Below, piece after piece: positions 1 to 9,127 of a DNA stretch of 64,000 nt. The stretch comes from Cetobacterium ceti (GTDB taxonomy: Bacteria; Fusobacteriota; Fusobacteriia; Fusobacteriales; Fusobacteriaceae). Each line of letters begins with the position of its first letter. Position 1 is the stretch's first letter. The DNA lies in assembly GCF_900167275.1 (NCBI RefSeq), contig NZ_FUWX01000007.1, positions 105,234 to 169,233 of the forward strand. Direction: 5' to 3'. The position numbers and the translations under genes are program-made. Below the pieces are notes generated by a model that was not told the origin of the DNA, ran no database searches, and was given only the letters and a program-made list of their open reading frames with translations.

Positions 1-281
1 ACAATAGAGAAATTGTAAAAAAGCAGTTTAACTGTGAAAGCGGAATTTTAAAAATTGGTGGAAAGGCAGATATTATAATTATGGATTATCTACCACACAC
101 TGAAATGAATGGAGATAACCTTTATAGCCATATTCTATTTGGAATGGCTGGTAGAGGGACGGTTACTACCATGGTTAATGGAAAGCTTGTAATGAGGGAT
201 AGAGTCATACTAACAATAGATGAGGAAGCTGTGTTAGCCAAGGCTAGAGAAGTGTCAAAGGAAATGTGGAAAAGCTTTTAA
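1..281 (+). CDS. ssnA: SsnA-type putative aminohydrolase, C-terminal end (partial)
   Basis: The reading frame is open from the window edge (first full codon at base 3) to the stop at 279-281, so only about the last 92 residues are here. They hold the amidohydrolase tail: a GxxADIIIMDY strand, a PHTEMNGDNLYSHILFGM stretch, a VTTMVNGKLVMRD strand and a final helix. That order is typical of SsnA, a member of the amidohydrolase superfamily found in purine (uric acid/xanthine) catabolic clusters of E. coli and gut anaerobes. The exact substrate is not established. The catalytic metal-binding half is outside the window. The purine permease starts 36 bases downstream, and the following genes match the E. 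coli ygfK-ssnA-ygfM-xdhD neighbourhood, which supports the call. Confidence 0.75.
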   Translation, partial: NREIVKKQFNCESGILKIGGKADIIIMDYLPHTEMNGDNLYSHILFGMAGRGTVTTMVNGKLVMRDRVILTIDEEAVLAKAREVSKEMWKSF

Positions 282-317
282 GTAACTTCAAAATAAATTA
301 AAAGTGGGGGTAACAAA

Positions 318-1613
318 ATGGAAGGTTTAAAAAAATTCGCACAACTGGAGGAACGTGGGACCACTGTGAAAACAGAGCTTATAGCTGGTCTTACAACCTT
401 TATGACAATGGCCTATGCACTGGCTGTTGTACCAGGAACATTGGCTAAGGCAGGAGTTCCTTATTCAGGAGCATTTGCAGCTACGGCAATATCAGCATGT
501 TTAGCTACTTTATTTGCAGCAATGGCTAATTTCCCATTTGGACTTGGGCCATCACTTGGAATGAATGCATTCTTTGTATTTTCTGTTGTATTAGGTAAGG
601 GACATACTTGGCAGTTTGCCCTAACAGCTGTTGCTATTTCTGGTCTTGTGCTACTTATTTTAACTGTTACTAAGATTAGAGAAAAGCTATTTAATGTAAT
701 TCCATTTAACTTGAAAATGGCCATGATTGCAGGAATTGGACTATTTATAACACTAATTGGTCTTGCAAGTGCAGGAATCGTGGTTCCTGGAGCTGGAACT
801 GTTGTAGCTCTAGGTAATTTAAAGAGTCCTAGCGTATTTTTATCATTAATAGGAATAATTTTAACTGGGGTATTAATGGTTAAAAACGTAAAGGGAGCTC
901 TTTTCTGGGGTATTATTTTAACTACTATTATTGGTTTCCCTTTAGGGGTAACAAAGTTACCTACTCAGTGGGATGTTATACCAGATTTAACTTCAACAAC
1001 ATTTAAATTTGTAGGAATGAGCCAAATTTTATCTGTGGAAATGGCTATTACAGTATTCACTTTCCTTTTCGTAGCTATATTTGATACTGTGGGAACACTA
1101 ATTGGACTTGCAGGAAAGGCTAATTTACTAGATGAAAATGATGAGTTACCTGGGGTAACAAAGGCTTGTCTATGTGATTCATTTGGAACTATTATAGCTG
1201 GATGTTTAGGAACAAGTTTAGTTGGAACATTTGTTGAGTCAGCTTCTGGAATTGCAGAGGGTGGAAAAACAGGTTTAACAGCACTTACAACATCAGTTTT
1301 ATTCTTTATAGCTCTATTTTTAGCTCCTGTATTTGTAATGATACCAGCTGCTGCAACAGCACCTGTACTTATTATAGTAGGACTTTTAATGGTGTCAGCT
1401 ATAAAGGCTGTAAACTTTGATGATATGACAGAGGGATTACCAGCATTTTTAACAATTGTATTAATGCCACTTACTTACAGTATTGCAGAGGGAATTGTTT
1501 TCGGAATTATTTCCTATGTTGGAATTAAAGTATTAACTAACAAAACTAAAGATGTAACACCTGTAATGGGAGTACTTGCAGTTCTATTTGTTTTAAAAAT
1601 CGCATTTATGTAA
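318..1613 (+). CDS. AzgA-type guanine/hypoxanthine permease (NCS2)
   Basis: A 431-residue polytopic membrane protein with about a dozen hydrophobic segments. It belongs to the AzgA branch of nucleobase:cation symporter-2 proteins (COG2252; PbuG, GhxP/GhxQ). Diagnostic stretches are the N-terminal ELIAGLTTFMTMAYAL, the GPSLGMNAFFVFSVV helix-loop and the FDTVGTLIGLAGKANLLDE region near residue 255. The last is the substrate/proton-site region in characterised AzgA transporters. The likely role is proton-coupled import of guanine or hypoxanthine, feeding the guanine deaminase that starts 12 bases downstream. The start at 318 is preceded by a GTGGGGGT Shine-Dalgarno. E. coli ghxQ sits in the same cluster beside guaD. 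The choice between guanine, hypoxanthine and adenine cannot be made from sequence. Confidence 0.88.
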   Translation: MEGLKKFAQLEERGTTVKTELIAGLTTFMTMAYALAVVPGTLAKAGVPYSGAFAATAISACLATLFAAMANFPFGLGPSLGMNAFFVFSVVLGKGHTWQFALTAVAISGLVLLILTVTKIREKLFNVIPFNLKMAMIAGIGLFITLIGLASAGIVVPGAGTVVALGNLKSPSVFLSLIGIILTGVLMVKNVKGALFWGIILTTIIGFPLGVTKLPTQWDVIPDLTSTTFKFVGMSQILSVEMAITVFTFLFVAIFDTVGTLIGLAGKANLLDENDELPGVTKACLCDSFGTIIAGCLGTSLVGTFVESASGIAEGGKTGLTALTTSVLFFIALFLAPVFVMIPAAATAPVLIIVGLLMVSAIKAVNFDDMTEGLPAFLTIVLMPLTYSIAEGIVFGIISYVGIKVLTNKTKDVTPVMGVLAVLFVLKIAFM

Positions 1614-1631
1614 AAAGGGGAGGAAATGAAT

Positions 1632-2912
1632 ATGGGATTAAAGGCACTTAAAGGAACAATAGTACATACACCTGTGTTAGGAGCATACGAAATTTTAAAT
1701 GATGGATATATTGTGGTGGAAAATGATAAGGTTGTGGGAACTTTTGAAGCTCTACCTGAAGAGTATAAAAATGTAGAAGTTGCAGATTACACTGGGAAAA
1801 TGATAATACCTGGATTTGTAGATTTACACTTCCATGCACCTCAATTTCCAAATAGAGGTTTAGGACTAGATAAGGAACTTTTACCTTGGCTTGAAACTTA
1901 TACATTCCCTGAGGAAACTAAATATGCAGATTTAGATTATGCTAAAAATGCCTATTCAAAGGTTATCCATGAGTTATGGAAACAGGGAACAACTAGAGCT
2001 GTACTATTTGGAACAATCCATAGAGAGGCCAATGAACTTCTAATGGATATGTTAAATAAAGCTGGTTTAGGAGCAATGGTTGGAAAGGTAAATATGGATA
2101 GAAACTCTCCAAAGACATATTGCGAAAAAACACAGGACTCAATAGATGAAACTAGAAAGTTTATAGAAAATACAAAGGATAAATATAAACTTGTAAAACC
2201 AATAATCACACCTAGATTTGTTCCTACTTGTACTCCTGAGTTAATGAGAGGTTTAGGAGAACTAGCAAAGGAGTATGGAGTTCATATTCAATCACACCTA
2301 GATGAAAATAGAGGAGAGATTGGATGGGTATCAGAACTTCATCCAGAGCATGAGAACTACTCTGTGGTTTATGATAACTATCAACTATTTGGAAATTCAA
2401 CACCAACTGTAATGGCACACTGTATTTGGAATGGACCTGAGGAAATAGAGCTAATGAAGAAAAGAAATATATGGGTTGCTCACTGTCCTCATTCAAATAC
2501 AAACCTATCTTCAGGAATTGCCCCTGTAAGAACATATTTAAGAGAGGGAATCCATGTGGGACTAGCTTCTGATATTTCAGGGGGACATGATGTGTCTATA
2601 CCAAGAACTATAGCAGCAGCAGCTCAATCGGCTAAGTTAAGATGGGTATATTTAAATGATGGAGAAGAGGTTTTATCAACACCTGAGTGGCTATATTTAG
2701 CAACAAAGGGTGGAGGAGAGTTCTTCGGTAAGGTTGGATCATTTGAGCCTGGATATGACTTTGATGCTCTAGTAATTGATGATTCAACAATAGCAGATGT
2801 AAATGAGAGAAAAACAGAGGAAAGAATAGAGAGATATTTATACGTGGGAGACGACAGAAACATAGAGGCTAGATATGTGGCTGGAAACTTAGTACAAGAG
2901 CCAAAGTTCTAG
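1632..2912 (+). CDS. guaD: Guanine deaminase
   Basis: A 426-residue metal-dependent amidohydrolase converting guanine to xanthine and ammonia. Family features are the GFVDLHFHAPQF metal-binding segment (HxH), the GLGLDKELLPWLETYTFPEE guanine-deaminase signature, the SHLDENRGEIGWV substrate/metal region, MAHCIWNGPEE, VAHCPHSN and GLASDISGG with the late aspartate ligand. An in-frame ATG at 1626 lies only 3 bases after the GGGGAGG Shine-Dalgarno. The ATG at 1632 is better spaced, so I chose it. The product xanthine is the substrate of the xanthine dehydrogenase encoded at 4100-7765. It lies between a purine permease and a PreA-like gene in one tight same-strand run, probably one operon. Confidence 0.93.
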   Translation: MGLKALKGTIVHTPVLGAYEILNDGYIVVENDKVVGTFEALPEEYKNVEVADYTGKMIIPGFVDLHFHAPQFPNRGLGLDKELLPWLETYTFPEETKYADLDYAKNAYSKVIHELWKQGTTRAVLFGTIHREANELLMDMLNKAGLGAMVGKVNMDRNSPKTYCEKTQDSIDETRKFIENTKDKYKLVKPIITPRFVPTCTPELMRGLGELAKEYGVHIQSHLDENRGEIGWVSELHPEHENYSVVYDNYQLFGNSTPTVMAHCIWNGPEEIELMKKRNIWVAHCPHSNTNLSSGIAPVRTYLREGIHVGLASDISGGHDVSIPRTIAAAAQSAKLRWVYLNDGEEVLSTPEWLYLATKGGGEFFGKVGSFEPGYDFDALVIDDSTIADVNERKTEERIERYLYVGDDRNIEARYVAGNLVQEPKF

Positions 2913-2936
2913 TAAAAAAAATATTTGGAGGGAAAT

Positions 2937-4034
2937 ATGGCGGACATAAGAGTAAAAATAGCAGGTTTAGAGTATGAAAATCCAGTGATAGTGGCAGCGG
3001 GACCACCATCAAAGGACTGGGAAGCTATAAAGGATTGTATAGAGGGAGGAGCTGCTGGAGTTGTTGCTAAAACCATATCAAGTGTGGCAGCAGAGATTCC
3101 AAAACCTTGTATGTATGATTTTAAAGGGAAGCACTTTTTAAATACAGAACTTTGGTCTGAGCTATCTCCAGAGCACTGGGTAGAAAATGAGTATGCAAAA
3201 TGTAAAATTAAGGGAGAGCCACTAATTATTGGTTTGGGATATGTTAAAAGTGACATTGAAAAATTAATACCAATGGTGGATAAGTTTGCAGATGCATATG
3301 AGATTTCAAGTCACTATGTGGGAAGGGATTTAACACCTATGTTAGATACCCTAACAACTGCTAAGAAATTAACTAAAAAACCAGTATTTATGAAGGTATC
3401 TCCAGGGGTACCTGATTTAGGAGAACTAGGAAGAGCACTAGAGGCTCATGGGGCAGATGGTTTAGTAGCTATTAACTCTGTGGGGCCATGTTTCTCCATT
3501 GATATTGAAACAGGAAGACCTCATATGGGAAGTAAAGATGGTTATGGTTGGATGTCTGGAGCGGCTATAAAACCAATTGCCATGAGAACTGTATATGAGT
3601 TGGCAAAGGCTGTAAATATTCCAGTATTTGCTGTTGGAGGAGTAACAAAGGGAGAGGACGTAATTGAGTTTATAATGGCAGGAGCTCATGGAGTTCAAGT
3701 TTGTACTCAAGGGATAATAGAGGGACCTAAGGCCTTTGGTAGAATCGCTAGGGAAACAGAGGCTTGGTTAGATGCCCATGGGTATAAAAACTTAGATGAG
3801 ATAAGAGGACTTGCAATTAAAAATTTAGAGCCTAGAAAGGGACCACAATATACAACTATGGCACCTGAGGTTATAAATGAAAAGTGTGTGGGATGTAATA
3901 TGTGTAAAAATGTATGTCCATACCACGCAATAGAGATCACAGAGAAAAAAGCTGTAATCAATGAGGAACTATGTTTTGGATGCGGACTTTGTACATCAAA
4001 ATGCCCTACTAAGGCCTTACATATTGGTCAGTAG
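2937..4034 (+). CDS. PreA-like dihydroorotate/dihydropyrimidine dehydrogenase with 2x[4Fe-4S]
   Basis: A 365-residue protein. It has a TIM-barrel FMN domain of the dihydroorotate dehydrogenase family (ENPVIVAAGPPSKDW near the N terminus, FMKVSPGVPDL, VNIPVFAVGGVTKGEDVIEFIMAGAHGVQV) and a C-terminal ferredoxin domain with two CxxCxxCxxxCP clusters (CVGCNMCKNVCP and CFGCGLCTSKCP). This is the layout of PreA, the catalytic subunit of bacterial dihydropyrimidine dehydrogenase. The partner PreT is not in the window, so the electron donor may be an upstream gene such as a YgfK-type protein. A TTG at 2925 is in frame, but the GGAGGG Shine-Dalgarno lies downstream of it, so the ATG at 2937 is the start. 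In this purine cluster it may reduce a purine-derived ring rather than uracil; that is inference. Confidence 0.8.
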   Translation: MADIRVKIAGLEYENPVIVAAGPPSKDWEAIKDCIEGGAAGVVAKTISSVAAEIPKPCMYDFKGKHFLNTELWSELSPEHWVENEYAKCKIKGEPLIIGLGYVKSDIEKLIPMVDKFADAYEISSHYVGRDLTPMLDTLTTAKKLTKKPVFMKVSPGVPDLGELGRALEAHGADGLVAINSVGPCFSIDIETGRPHMGSKDGYGWMSGAAIKPIAMRTVYELAKAVNIPVFAVGGVTKGEDVIEFIMAGAHGVQVCTQGIIEGPKAFGRIARETEAWLDAHGYKNLDEIRGLAIKNLEPRKGPQYTTMAPEVINEKCVGCNMCKNVCPYHAIEITEKKAVINEELCFGCGLCTSKCPTKALHIGQ

Positions 4035-4048
4035 AAGTGTAACTTAGG

Positions 4049-4075
4049 GGGGAAGTGAAATCTTCCCCTATTTTT
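4049..4075 (+). terminator. Small hairpin with T-tract between preA-like and ygfM
   Basis: GGGGAAG (4049-4055) pairs perfectly with CTTCCCC (4062-4068) across a 6-base loop, followed by TATTTTTAT. It sits 15 bases after the preA-like stop and ends about 25 bases before the next start. It could be a partial terminator or attenuator within the operon. The stem is short, so full termination is doubtful. Confidence 0.45.
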
Positions 4076-4099
4076 ATAAAATATTTGGGGGTAACTACA

Positions 4100-4891
4100 A
4101 TGATAAAAAATTATTTTACACCGAACACAATTGAAGAGGCGGTTTCACTAAAGGAAACCTATGGAGATAGAGCAAAATATTTAAGTGGTGGAACAGAGTT
4201 AAACTTAAGAATAAACAAGGAAAAATATGAGACTTTTATAGATTTAAGAAATGTAAATTCAAGGGAGATAAAGGTATTAGAATCTGGTTCTATGGAAATT
4301 GGAGCAGGGGTAACTTTTCAAGATTTAGTATCCAATGAAAATGTACCTTACCAATTAAAAAGAGCTGCTCAGTATATGGATAGTAGAAATGTGAGAAATA
4401 TAGCTACTATAGGTGGAAATATTGGTTCAGGAAGAACTATGGGAGATCTATTACCTACTCTTTTAGTTTTAGAGGCAAAGGTTAAAATAGGTGAAAGTGA
4501 AAAGTTAATAACAGTGGAAGATTATATTCATGGAAGATGTGATGGGTTAATTGAAAAGATTATTATAAATGGTAGTGATTTGGAAAAATCCTATGGTTCT
4601 AGGGCACATATGAGAACTTCAAATGATATTTCTATAATAGGAGCAGCAGTTACATTTGAAGAGAGGGATGGAAAGCTTCACAGGGTGAAAATAGCCCTAG
4701 GTGGAGTGGATAAAAAAGTTATTCGTTTAAGAGAGGTTGAGGGTTCTCTTGAGGGAAAAACTCCTACCAAGGAGGAGATTGTAAATCTTATTAAGGAAAA
4801 TATAAATCCTTTAGGAGATGTAAGAGGTAGTAAGGAGTTTAAAACTCATATGGCGGCTGAACTTGTGGCAGAAAGTTTTGGAATAAACTAG
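4100..4891 (+). CDS. ygfM: Xanthine dehydrogenase FAD-binding subunit (YgfM/XdhB type)
   Basis: A 263-residue FAD module of the molybdenum hydroxylase family. The N-terminal FAD-binding fold shows KYLSGGTELNLRI and, near residue 95, the NIATIGGNIGSGRTMGDLLPTLL pyrophosphate-binding region. The C-terminal CO-dehydrogenase-flavoprotein-like domain begins near residue 160. It should carry electrons from the FeS centres of the XdhD-type subunit encoded 18 bases downstream to NAD or another acceptor. A GTG at 4055 opens the frame, but it lies inside a hairpin. The ATG at 4100 has GGGGG 8 bases upstream and gives the usual family N terminus (MIKNYFTPNTIEEA). E. coli YgfM has about the same length and the same neighbour. 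Confidence 0.88.
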   Translation: MIKNYFTPNTIEEAVSLKETYGDRAKYLSGGTELNLRINKEKYETFIDLRNVNSREIKVLESGSMEIGAGVTFQDLVSNENVPYQLKRAAQYMDSRNVRNIATIGGNIGSGRTMGDLLPTLLVLEAKVKIGESEKLITVEDYIHGRCDGLIEKIIINGSDLEKSYGSRAHMRTSNDISIIGAAVTFEERDGKLHRVKIALGGVDKKVIRLREVEGSLEGKTPTKEEIVNLIKENINPLGDVRGSKEFKTHMAAELVAESFGIN

Positions 4892-4909
4892 AATCTAGGG
4901 GGACAAATA

Positions 4910-7765
4910 ATGGATAAAATTAAATTTACTTTAAATGGAGTGGAAAAGGAATTTTTAGGAGATAGAGGAGCATCGGCAAAGGTATTTTTAAGAGAACATG
5001 GAATCCTTACAATGAGAGAGGGTTGTGATGGAGAGGGAAATTGTGGACTTTGTTCAATTATCTTAGATGGAGAAGTTGTAAACTCTTGTCTTTTAGTTGT
5101 GGGACAGTTGGAAAATAGAGAGGTATATACAACTGAGTTCTTCTCAAATAAAAGAAACTTAAACACTTTACAAAAGGCTATGGTTTTAGCTGGAATAGTT
5201 CAATGTGGATACTGTTCTCCATCTATTTACCTAGCTTTAAACAATCTTTTAAAAGTAAAACCACAACCTTCAAAGGAGGATGTAAAGGATGCTCTATCTT
5301 CAATACTTTGTAGATGTACAGGGTATGAGCAGATGTTTGATGTGGTGACTATTTATAATAAACTTTTAAATAATGAACCTGTGGATGAGGAGAAACTACT
5401 TTCTAATTTAAGAGTTGTGGAAAAATCAGTTTGTAAATTAGATGGACCTAAGTTAGTTAGAGGAGAGAAGTCCTTTGTTGAGGATTATGTGGACAATGAT
5501 GCTTGTATTTTAAAGGTATTAAGATCACCCCATGCTTCTGCCTATATTAAGGAGATAGATGTAACTGAAGCTGAGAAATTACCAGGGGTTGTATATATAC
5601 TAACCCATAAGAATTCACCTAAAAAGGTATATGGAAGATCGGGACAAAGTTATCCAGAGCCATCTCCATATGATAGAAGATTAATAGGACAAAAGGTTTA
5701 CCACGTAGGAGATAGAGTTGCTGCAGTTTTAGCTGAAAGTGAGGAAATTGCAATTGAAGCAATGAAACTTATAAAGGTTGAGTACGAGGTTTTAAAACCA
5801 GTTACAACTTTAGAGGAAGCCATGGCTCCTGATGCTCCTATAGTTCACAACGGTCCTTTAACTTATGGAACAGGGAAAGTTGTAGATAACGAAGGATTAG
5901 ACCCTAGAGAGGTTCCTGTATTTTATAACTTCCCAGTGGGAGATAATATTAGAAAGAATATGGTAGCCTCTTCAAAGGGAGGAATGGGAGATGTTGAAAA
6001 GGCCTTTGGTGAAGCTGATACAATAGTTGAGAGAACTTATAGAACTAAAAAGGTTCACTGTACTCCATCTGAGCCCCATGTGGTATATAGTAAAATGGTT
6101 GAGGATAGATTAGTTGTCCATGCTTCAACACAGGTACCTTGGCATGCAAGAAGACTTCTAGCTTCTTTACTTGAAATTCCTGAAAACAAAATAAGAGTTA
6201 TAAAGGAAAATGTAGGTGGAGGATTTGGAGCTAAGCAGGATATGCTAATAGAGGACCTAGCTTGTTATTTAACATGGGTAACAGGTCGTGGAGTATACTT
6301 TAGATTCACAAGGGAAGAGGAGTTTATAGCAGGAACTTCCCGTCACGATATGATAATAGGAGTTAAACTAGGGGCGAAAAAGGATGGAACAATTACAGCT
6401 ATTCAAATGAATGTTAAATCTAACACAGGAGCCTTTGGAAACCATGCTCTAACAGTTTCAAAGAATGTTTGTAATGTGCCACTACCTCTATTTATAGTTC
6501 CAAATATTAAATTTGATATTGATATTTACTATAGTAACTTACCAAATGCAGGGGCCTATAGAGGATATGGAGCACCTCAGGGAACATTTGCCCTAATGAC
6601 TGCAATAGATGAGTTAAGCCATGAGATCGGTGTGGATTACCTAGATATTTTAAAGAAAAATACAGTTAGAAGTGGAGATAGATTGGACCTTTTAGCTCAA
6701 CTGGCTGAAATTGGTAAGGGAAATGCTGAGGAGATTGCAAGTTGTGGACTTATAGACACAATGGAGAAAGCAGCAGAGATGATGAACTGGAAAAATAAAC
6801 CAAAGAGCAAGTGTGATCACATTAAAATAGGTCATGGAATGGCAATAGTTCAACAAAAATCTGGAATACCAGATATTGATACGGCCAATGCCATGGTTAA
6901 AATGTTAAATGATGGAACCTTTATAGTTCATATGGGAGGAACAGATTTAGGAACAGGAATGAACACAGTTTCAGCTCAGCTAGCAGCAGAGCATTTACAA
7001 ACTGAGTTAGATGCCATCCATGTAATAGGAGCAGATTCAGATAATACTCCATTTGACGTAGGAGCCTATGCTTCTTCAGGAACACATTTCTCATGTGGAG
7101 CTGTTTTAAATGCAGTGAAGAAAATGGAAACAATAATCCTTGAGGCTGCAAGTGAACTTATGAATGAAAAGGTAGAGGACTTAAAACTTGAATATCCATC
7201 TAAGGTAGTTGGAAAAAATAGTGAGATTACATATGAGCAAATTGCCTTTAAAACCCAAAGTGGAAAGGGTAAGGGACAACTTATAGCCCATGCTAACTTC
7301 ACAACAAGTTTACATGCCTTCCCATATGGAACTCATATGTGTGAGGTAGCAGTAAATACCAACACTGGAGAGGTTAAAATAAACAAATACTATGCAATTC
7401 ATGACTGTGGAGTACCTATAAATCCAAAACTTGCCAAGGGGCAAATCTATGGAGCGGTAATCCAATCAATAGGACACTCTTTATATGAGGAGATGAAATT
7501 TGATAAGGATGGAAAACCTTTAAATGCCAATTTACTAGATTATAAGGTGGCTAAAATCAAGGATATTCCTGAGGACTTCAAGGTGGAGTTTGTTTACACT
7601 GAGGAGGAAAATGAAAAGTATGGACCTAGAAAATCTGTGGGAGAGGTTTCTATAAATGGAGCAGCCCCTGCAATTGCTACTGCTATCCATGATGCAACAG
7701 GAGTTTGGGTAAGAGAGTGGCCATTTACACCGGAACAAATATTAAAAGCTTTAGGAAAAATCTAA
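4910..7765 (+). CDS. xdhD: XdhD-type (selenium-dependent family) xanthine dehydrogenase, fused FeS/Mo subunit
   Basis: A 951-residue fusion. Residues 1-160 carry two [2Fe-2S] clusters (C39, C45, C48, C60 and C99, C102, C134, C136, the last in CRCTGY). The remainder is the molybdopterin domain, with GGGFGAKQD, AYRGYGAPQG and, near the C terminus, KSVGEVSINGAAPAIA containing the catalytic glutamate. This 2Fe-2S/Mo fusion without a FAD domain, about 950 residues long, matches E. coli XdhD and the family annotated as selenium-dependent xanthine dehydrogenase. FAD comes from the upstream subunit. It should oxidise xanthine or related purines, or run in reverse in fermenters. Selenium would be an inorganic ligand on Mo, not an in-frame selenocysteine, so it cannot be seen in the DNA. 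The yqeB- and xdhC-like genes at 52901-54485 support Se/Mo maturation. Confidence 0.9.
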   Translation: MDKIKFTLNGVEKEFLGDRGASAKVFLREHGILTMREGCDGEGNCGLCSIILDGEVVNSCLLVVGQLENREVYTTEFFSNKRNLNTLQKAMVLAGIVQCGYCSPSIYLALNNLLKVKPQPSKEDVKDALSSILCRCTGYEQMFDVVTIYNKLLNNEPVDEEKLLSNLRVVEKSVCKLDGPKLVRGEKSFVEDYVDNDACILKVLRSPHASAYIKEIDVTEAEKLPGVVYILTHKNSPKKVYGRSGQSYPEPSPYDRRLIGQKVYHVGDRVAAVLAESEEIAIEAMKLIKVEYEVLKPVTTLEEAMAPDAPIVHNGPLTYGTGKVVDNEGLDPREVPVFYNFPVGDNIRKNMVASSKGGMGDVEKAFGEADTIVERTYRTKKVHCTPSEPHVVYSKMVEDRLVVHASTQVPWHARRLLASLLEIPENKIRVIKENVGGGFGAKQDMLIEDLACYLTWVTGRGVYFRFTREEEFIAGTSRHDMIIGVKLGAKKDGTITAIQMNVKSNTGAFGNHALTVSKNVCNVPLPLFIVPNIKFDIDIYYSNLPNAGAYRGYGAPQGTFALMTAIDELSHEIGVDYLDILKKNTVRSGDRLDLLAQLAEIGKGNAEEIASCGLIDTMEKAAEMMNWKNKPKSKCDHIKIGHGMAIVQQKSGIPDIDTANAMVKMLNDGTFIVHMGGTDLGTGMNTVSAQLAAEHLQTELDAIHVIGADSDNTPFDVGAYASSGTHFSCGAVLNAVKKMETIILEAASELMNEKVEDLKLEYPSKVVGKNSEITYEQIAFKTQSGKGKGQLIAHANFTTSLHAFPYGTHMCEVAVNTNTGEVKINKYYAIHDCGVPINPKLAKGQIYGAVIQSIGHSLYEEMKFDKDGKPLNANLLDYKVAKIKDIPEDFKVEFVYTEEENEKYGPRKSVGEVSINGAAPAIATAIHDATGVWVREWPFTPEQILKALGKI

Positions 7766-7789
7766 TAAAAAGTTTTACAGGAGGGAACC

Positions 7790-9127
7790 ATGGAAAATAA
7801 ATTGGTTTTACAGGTGGATGAAAAACCGGGAAGTCTTTCAACTTGGGTGCTACTCTCCTTACAACATATATTTGCAGCTTTTAGTGGAATTGTCACTGTA
7901 CCCATTATTTTTGGAAGTTCCTTGGGGTTTAATACTCTAGAAATGGGTGAAATAATAAGTGATATGTTAATTGTTTCAGGAGTTATAACAATATTTCAAT
8001 GTTATGGATTTGGAAAGTTTGGAAGTAAGCTCCCTCAAGTGATGGGGTCAAACTTTACCTTTATAGGTCCAGGGTTAGCCATAGGAGGAGCTGCCATTGC
8101 TTTAAATGGTGGCTCTCCCCAAGGGGCCTATGGGGCAATACTTGGAGCTTCCCTAATAGGGGCCTTGGTACAAACCATACTTGGAAGTTTTACAGATAAA
8201 TTAAGGGAGATATTTCCCCCTGTGGTTCAGGGGTGTGTGGTTTCCCTAATTGGAATGACCATAATAGGAGTTGCTGTGGACTGGTTTGCAGGGGGATTTG
8301 GTGCTCCTGATTACGGTTCACCTAGTAATCTTTTACTGGGATTTTCAGTTTTAGCCATAACCATATTTTTAAATCAATATGGAAGGGGAATATTTTCCTC
8401 TGGAGCTATATTCTTTGGAATTTTAAGTGGATATATTATAGCTGGAATAATGGGTAAATTGGATTTATCTCCAATTTTAAGTGCTGGATATATTCATTTA
8501 CCTAGACCTTTAAAATATGGAATGGAATTTAAAATTCAATATATAATTCCCTTTGTAATTGCATACTTAGTTGCCCTGGTGGAGTCAACTGGGGACACCC
8601 TTGCCTGTGGAAAGGTTTGTGGTGTGGATATGGAAAAGGAGGGGGAAAGATTAAAGGGAGCTCTAATGTGGGGAGGAATGGGAAGCTTTGTAGGTGCCCT
8701 ATTTAACGTAACTCCTACAACAACCTTTAGTCAAAATACAGGAATAGTATCTCTAACTGGTGTGGCTAGCCGTTGGGTAGTTATGGGTTCAGGAATACTA
8801 CTTGTGTTAATGGGATTTTTCCCTAAGTTTTCAGCTCTGGTGGCAGTGATGCCAAACCCTGTTTTAGGAGGGGCTGGAGTGGTTATGTTTGGAATGATAG
8901 CTGCTGTGGGAATAGGTATTTTTAGAGAGGTGGATTATACAAAGGGAAATATGATAATAGTGGGAATATCAATAAGTGCTGGATTGGCAGTGACTTTAAA
9001 ACCTGAGGTATTATCTAAATTACCAGAATTTGTAAGAACTATTTTATCCTCTGGAATTACCACAGGAACCCTAGTAGCAGTATTTCTTTCCATGATGTTT
9101 ACAAAGTTTAAAGGGGGAGAACAATGA
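7790..9127 (+). CDS. Xanthine/uracil permease (NAT/NCS2)
   Basis: A 445-residue, roughly 14-segment membrane protein of the nucleobase-ascorbate transporter branch of NCS2, distinct from the AzgA-type permease at 318. It shows the TM1 motif LSLQHIFAAF, the ALVESTGDTLA region of TM8 and the NAT signature [QEP]NxGxxxxT[RKG], here QNTGIVSLTG, followed by SR. A glutamine in the first signature position is common in xanthine/urate carriers, and the cluster position equals that of E. coli xanQ (ygfO) next to xdhD. The likely role is proton-linked uptake of xanthine or uric acid. The start is supported by an AGGAGGGA Shine-Dalgarno. The stop overlaps the next start in ATGA at 9124-9127, showing translational coupling with the hydantoinase gene. 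Confidence 0.88.
   Translation: MENKLVLQVDEKPGSLSTWVLLSLQHIFAAFSGIVTVPIIFGSSLGFNTLEMGEIISDMLIVSGVITIFQCYGFGKFGSKLPQVMGSNFTFIGPGLAIGGAAIALNGGSPQGAYGAILGASLIGALVQTILGSFTDKLREIFPPVVQGCVVSLIGMTIIGVAVDWFAGGFGAPDYGSPSNLLLGFSVLAITIFLNQYGRGIFSSGAIFFGILSGYIIAGIMGKLDLSPILSAGYIHLPRPLKYGMEFKIQYIIPFVIAYLVALVESTGDTLACGKVCGVDMEKEGERLKGALMWGGMGSFVGALFNVTPTTTFSQNTGIVSLTGVASRWVVMGSGILLVLMGFFPKFSALVAVMPNPVLGGAGVVMFGMIAAVGIGIFREVDYTKGNMIIVGISISAGLAVTLKPEVLSKLPEFVRTILSSGITTGTLVAVFLSMMFTKFKGGEQ

Noticed and set aside
282..317. Riboswitch (purine or molybdenum cofactor) before the permease or other purine genes
   Set aside because: The gaps in the cluster are too short to hold one, and no conserved core was recognised.
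4910..7765. Search for an in-frame TGA selenocysteine codon in the xanthine dehydrogenase
   Set aside because: The frame is uninterrupted; in this family selenium is a labile non-protein ligand, so none is expected.
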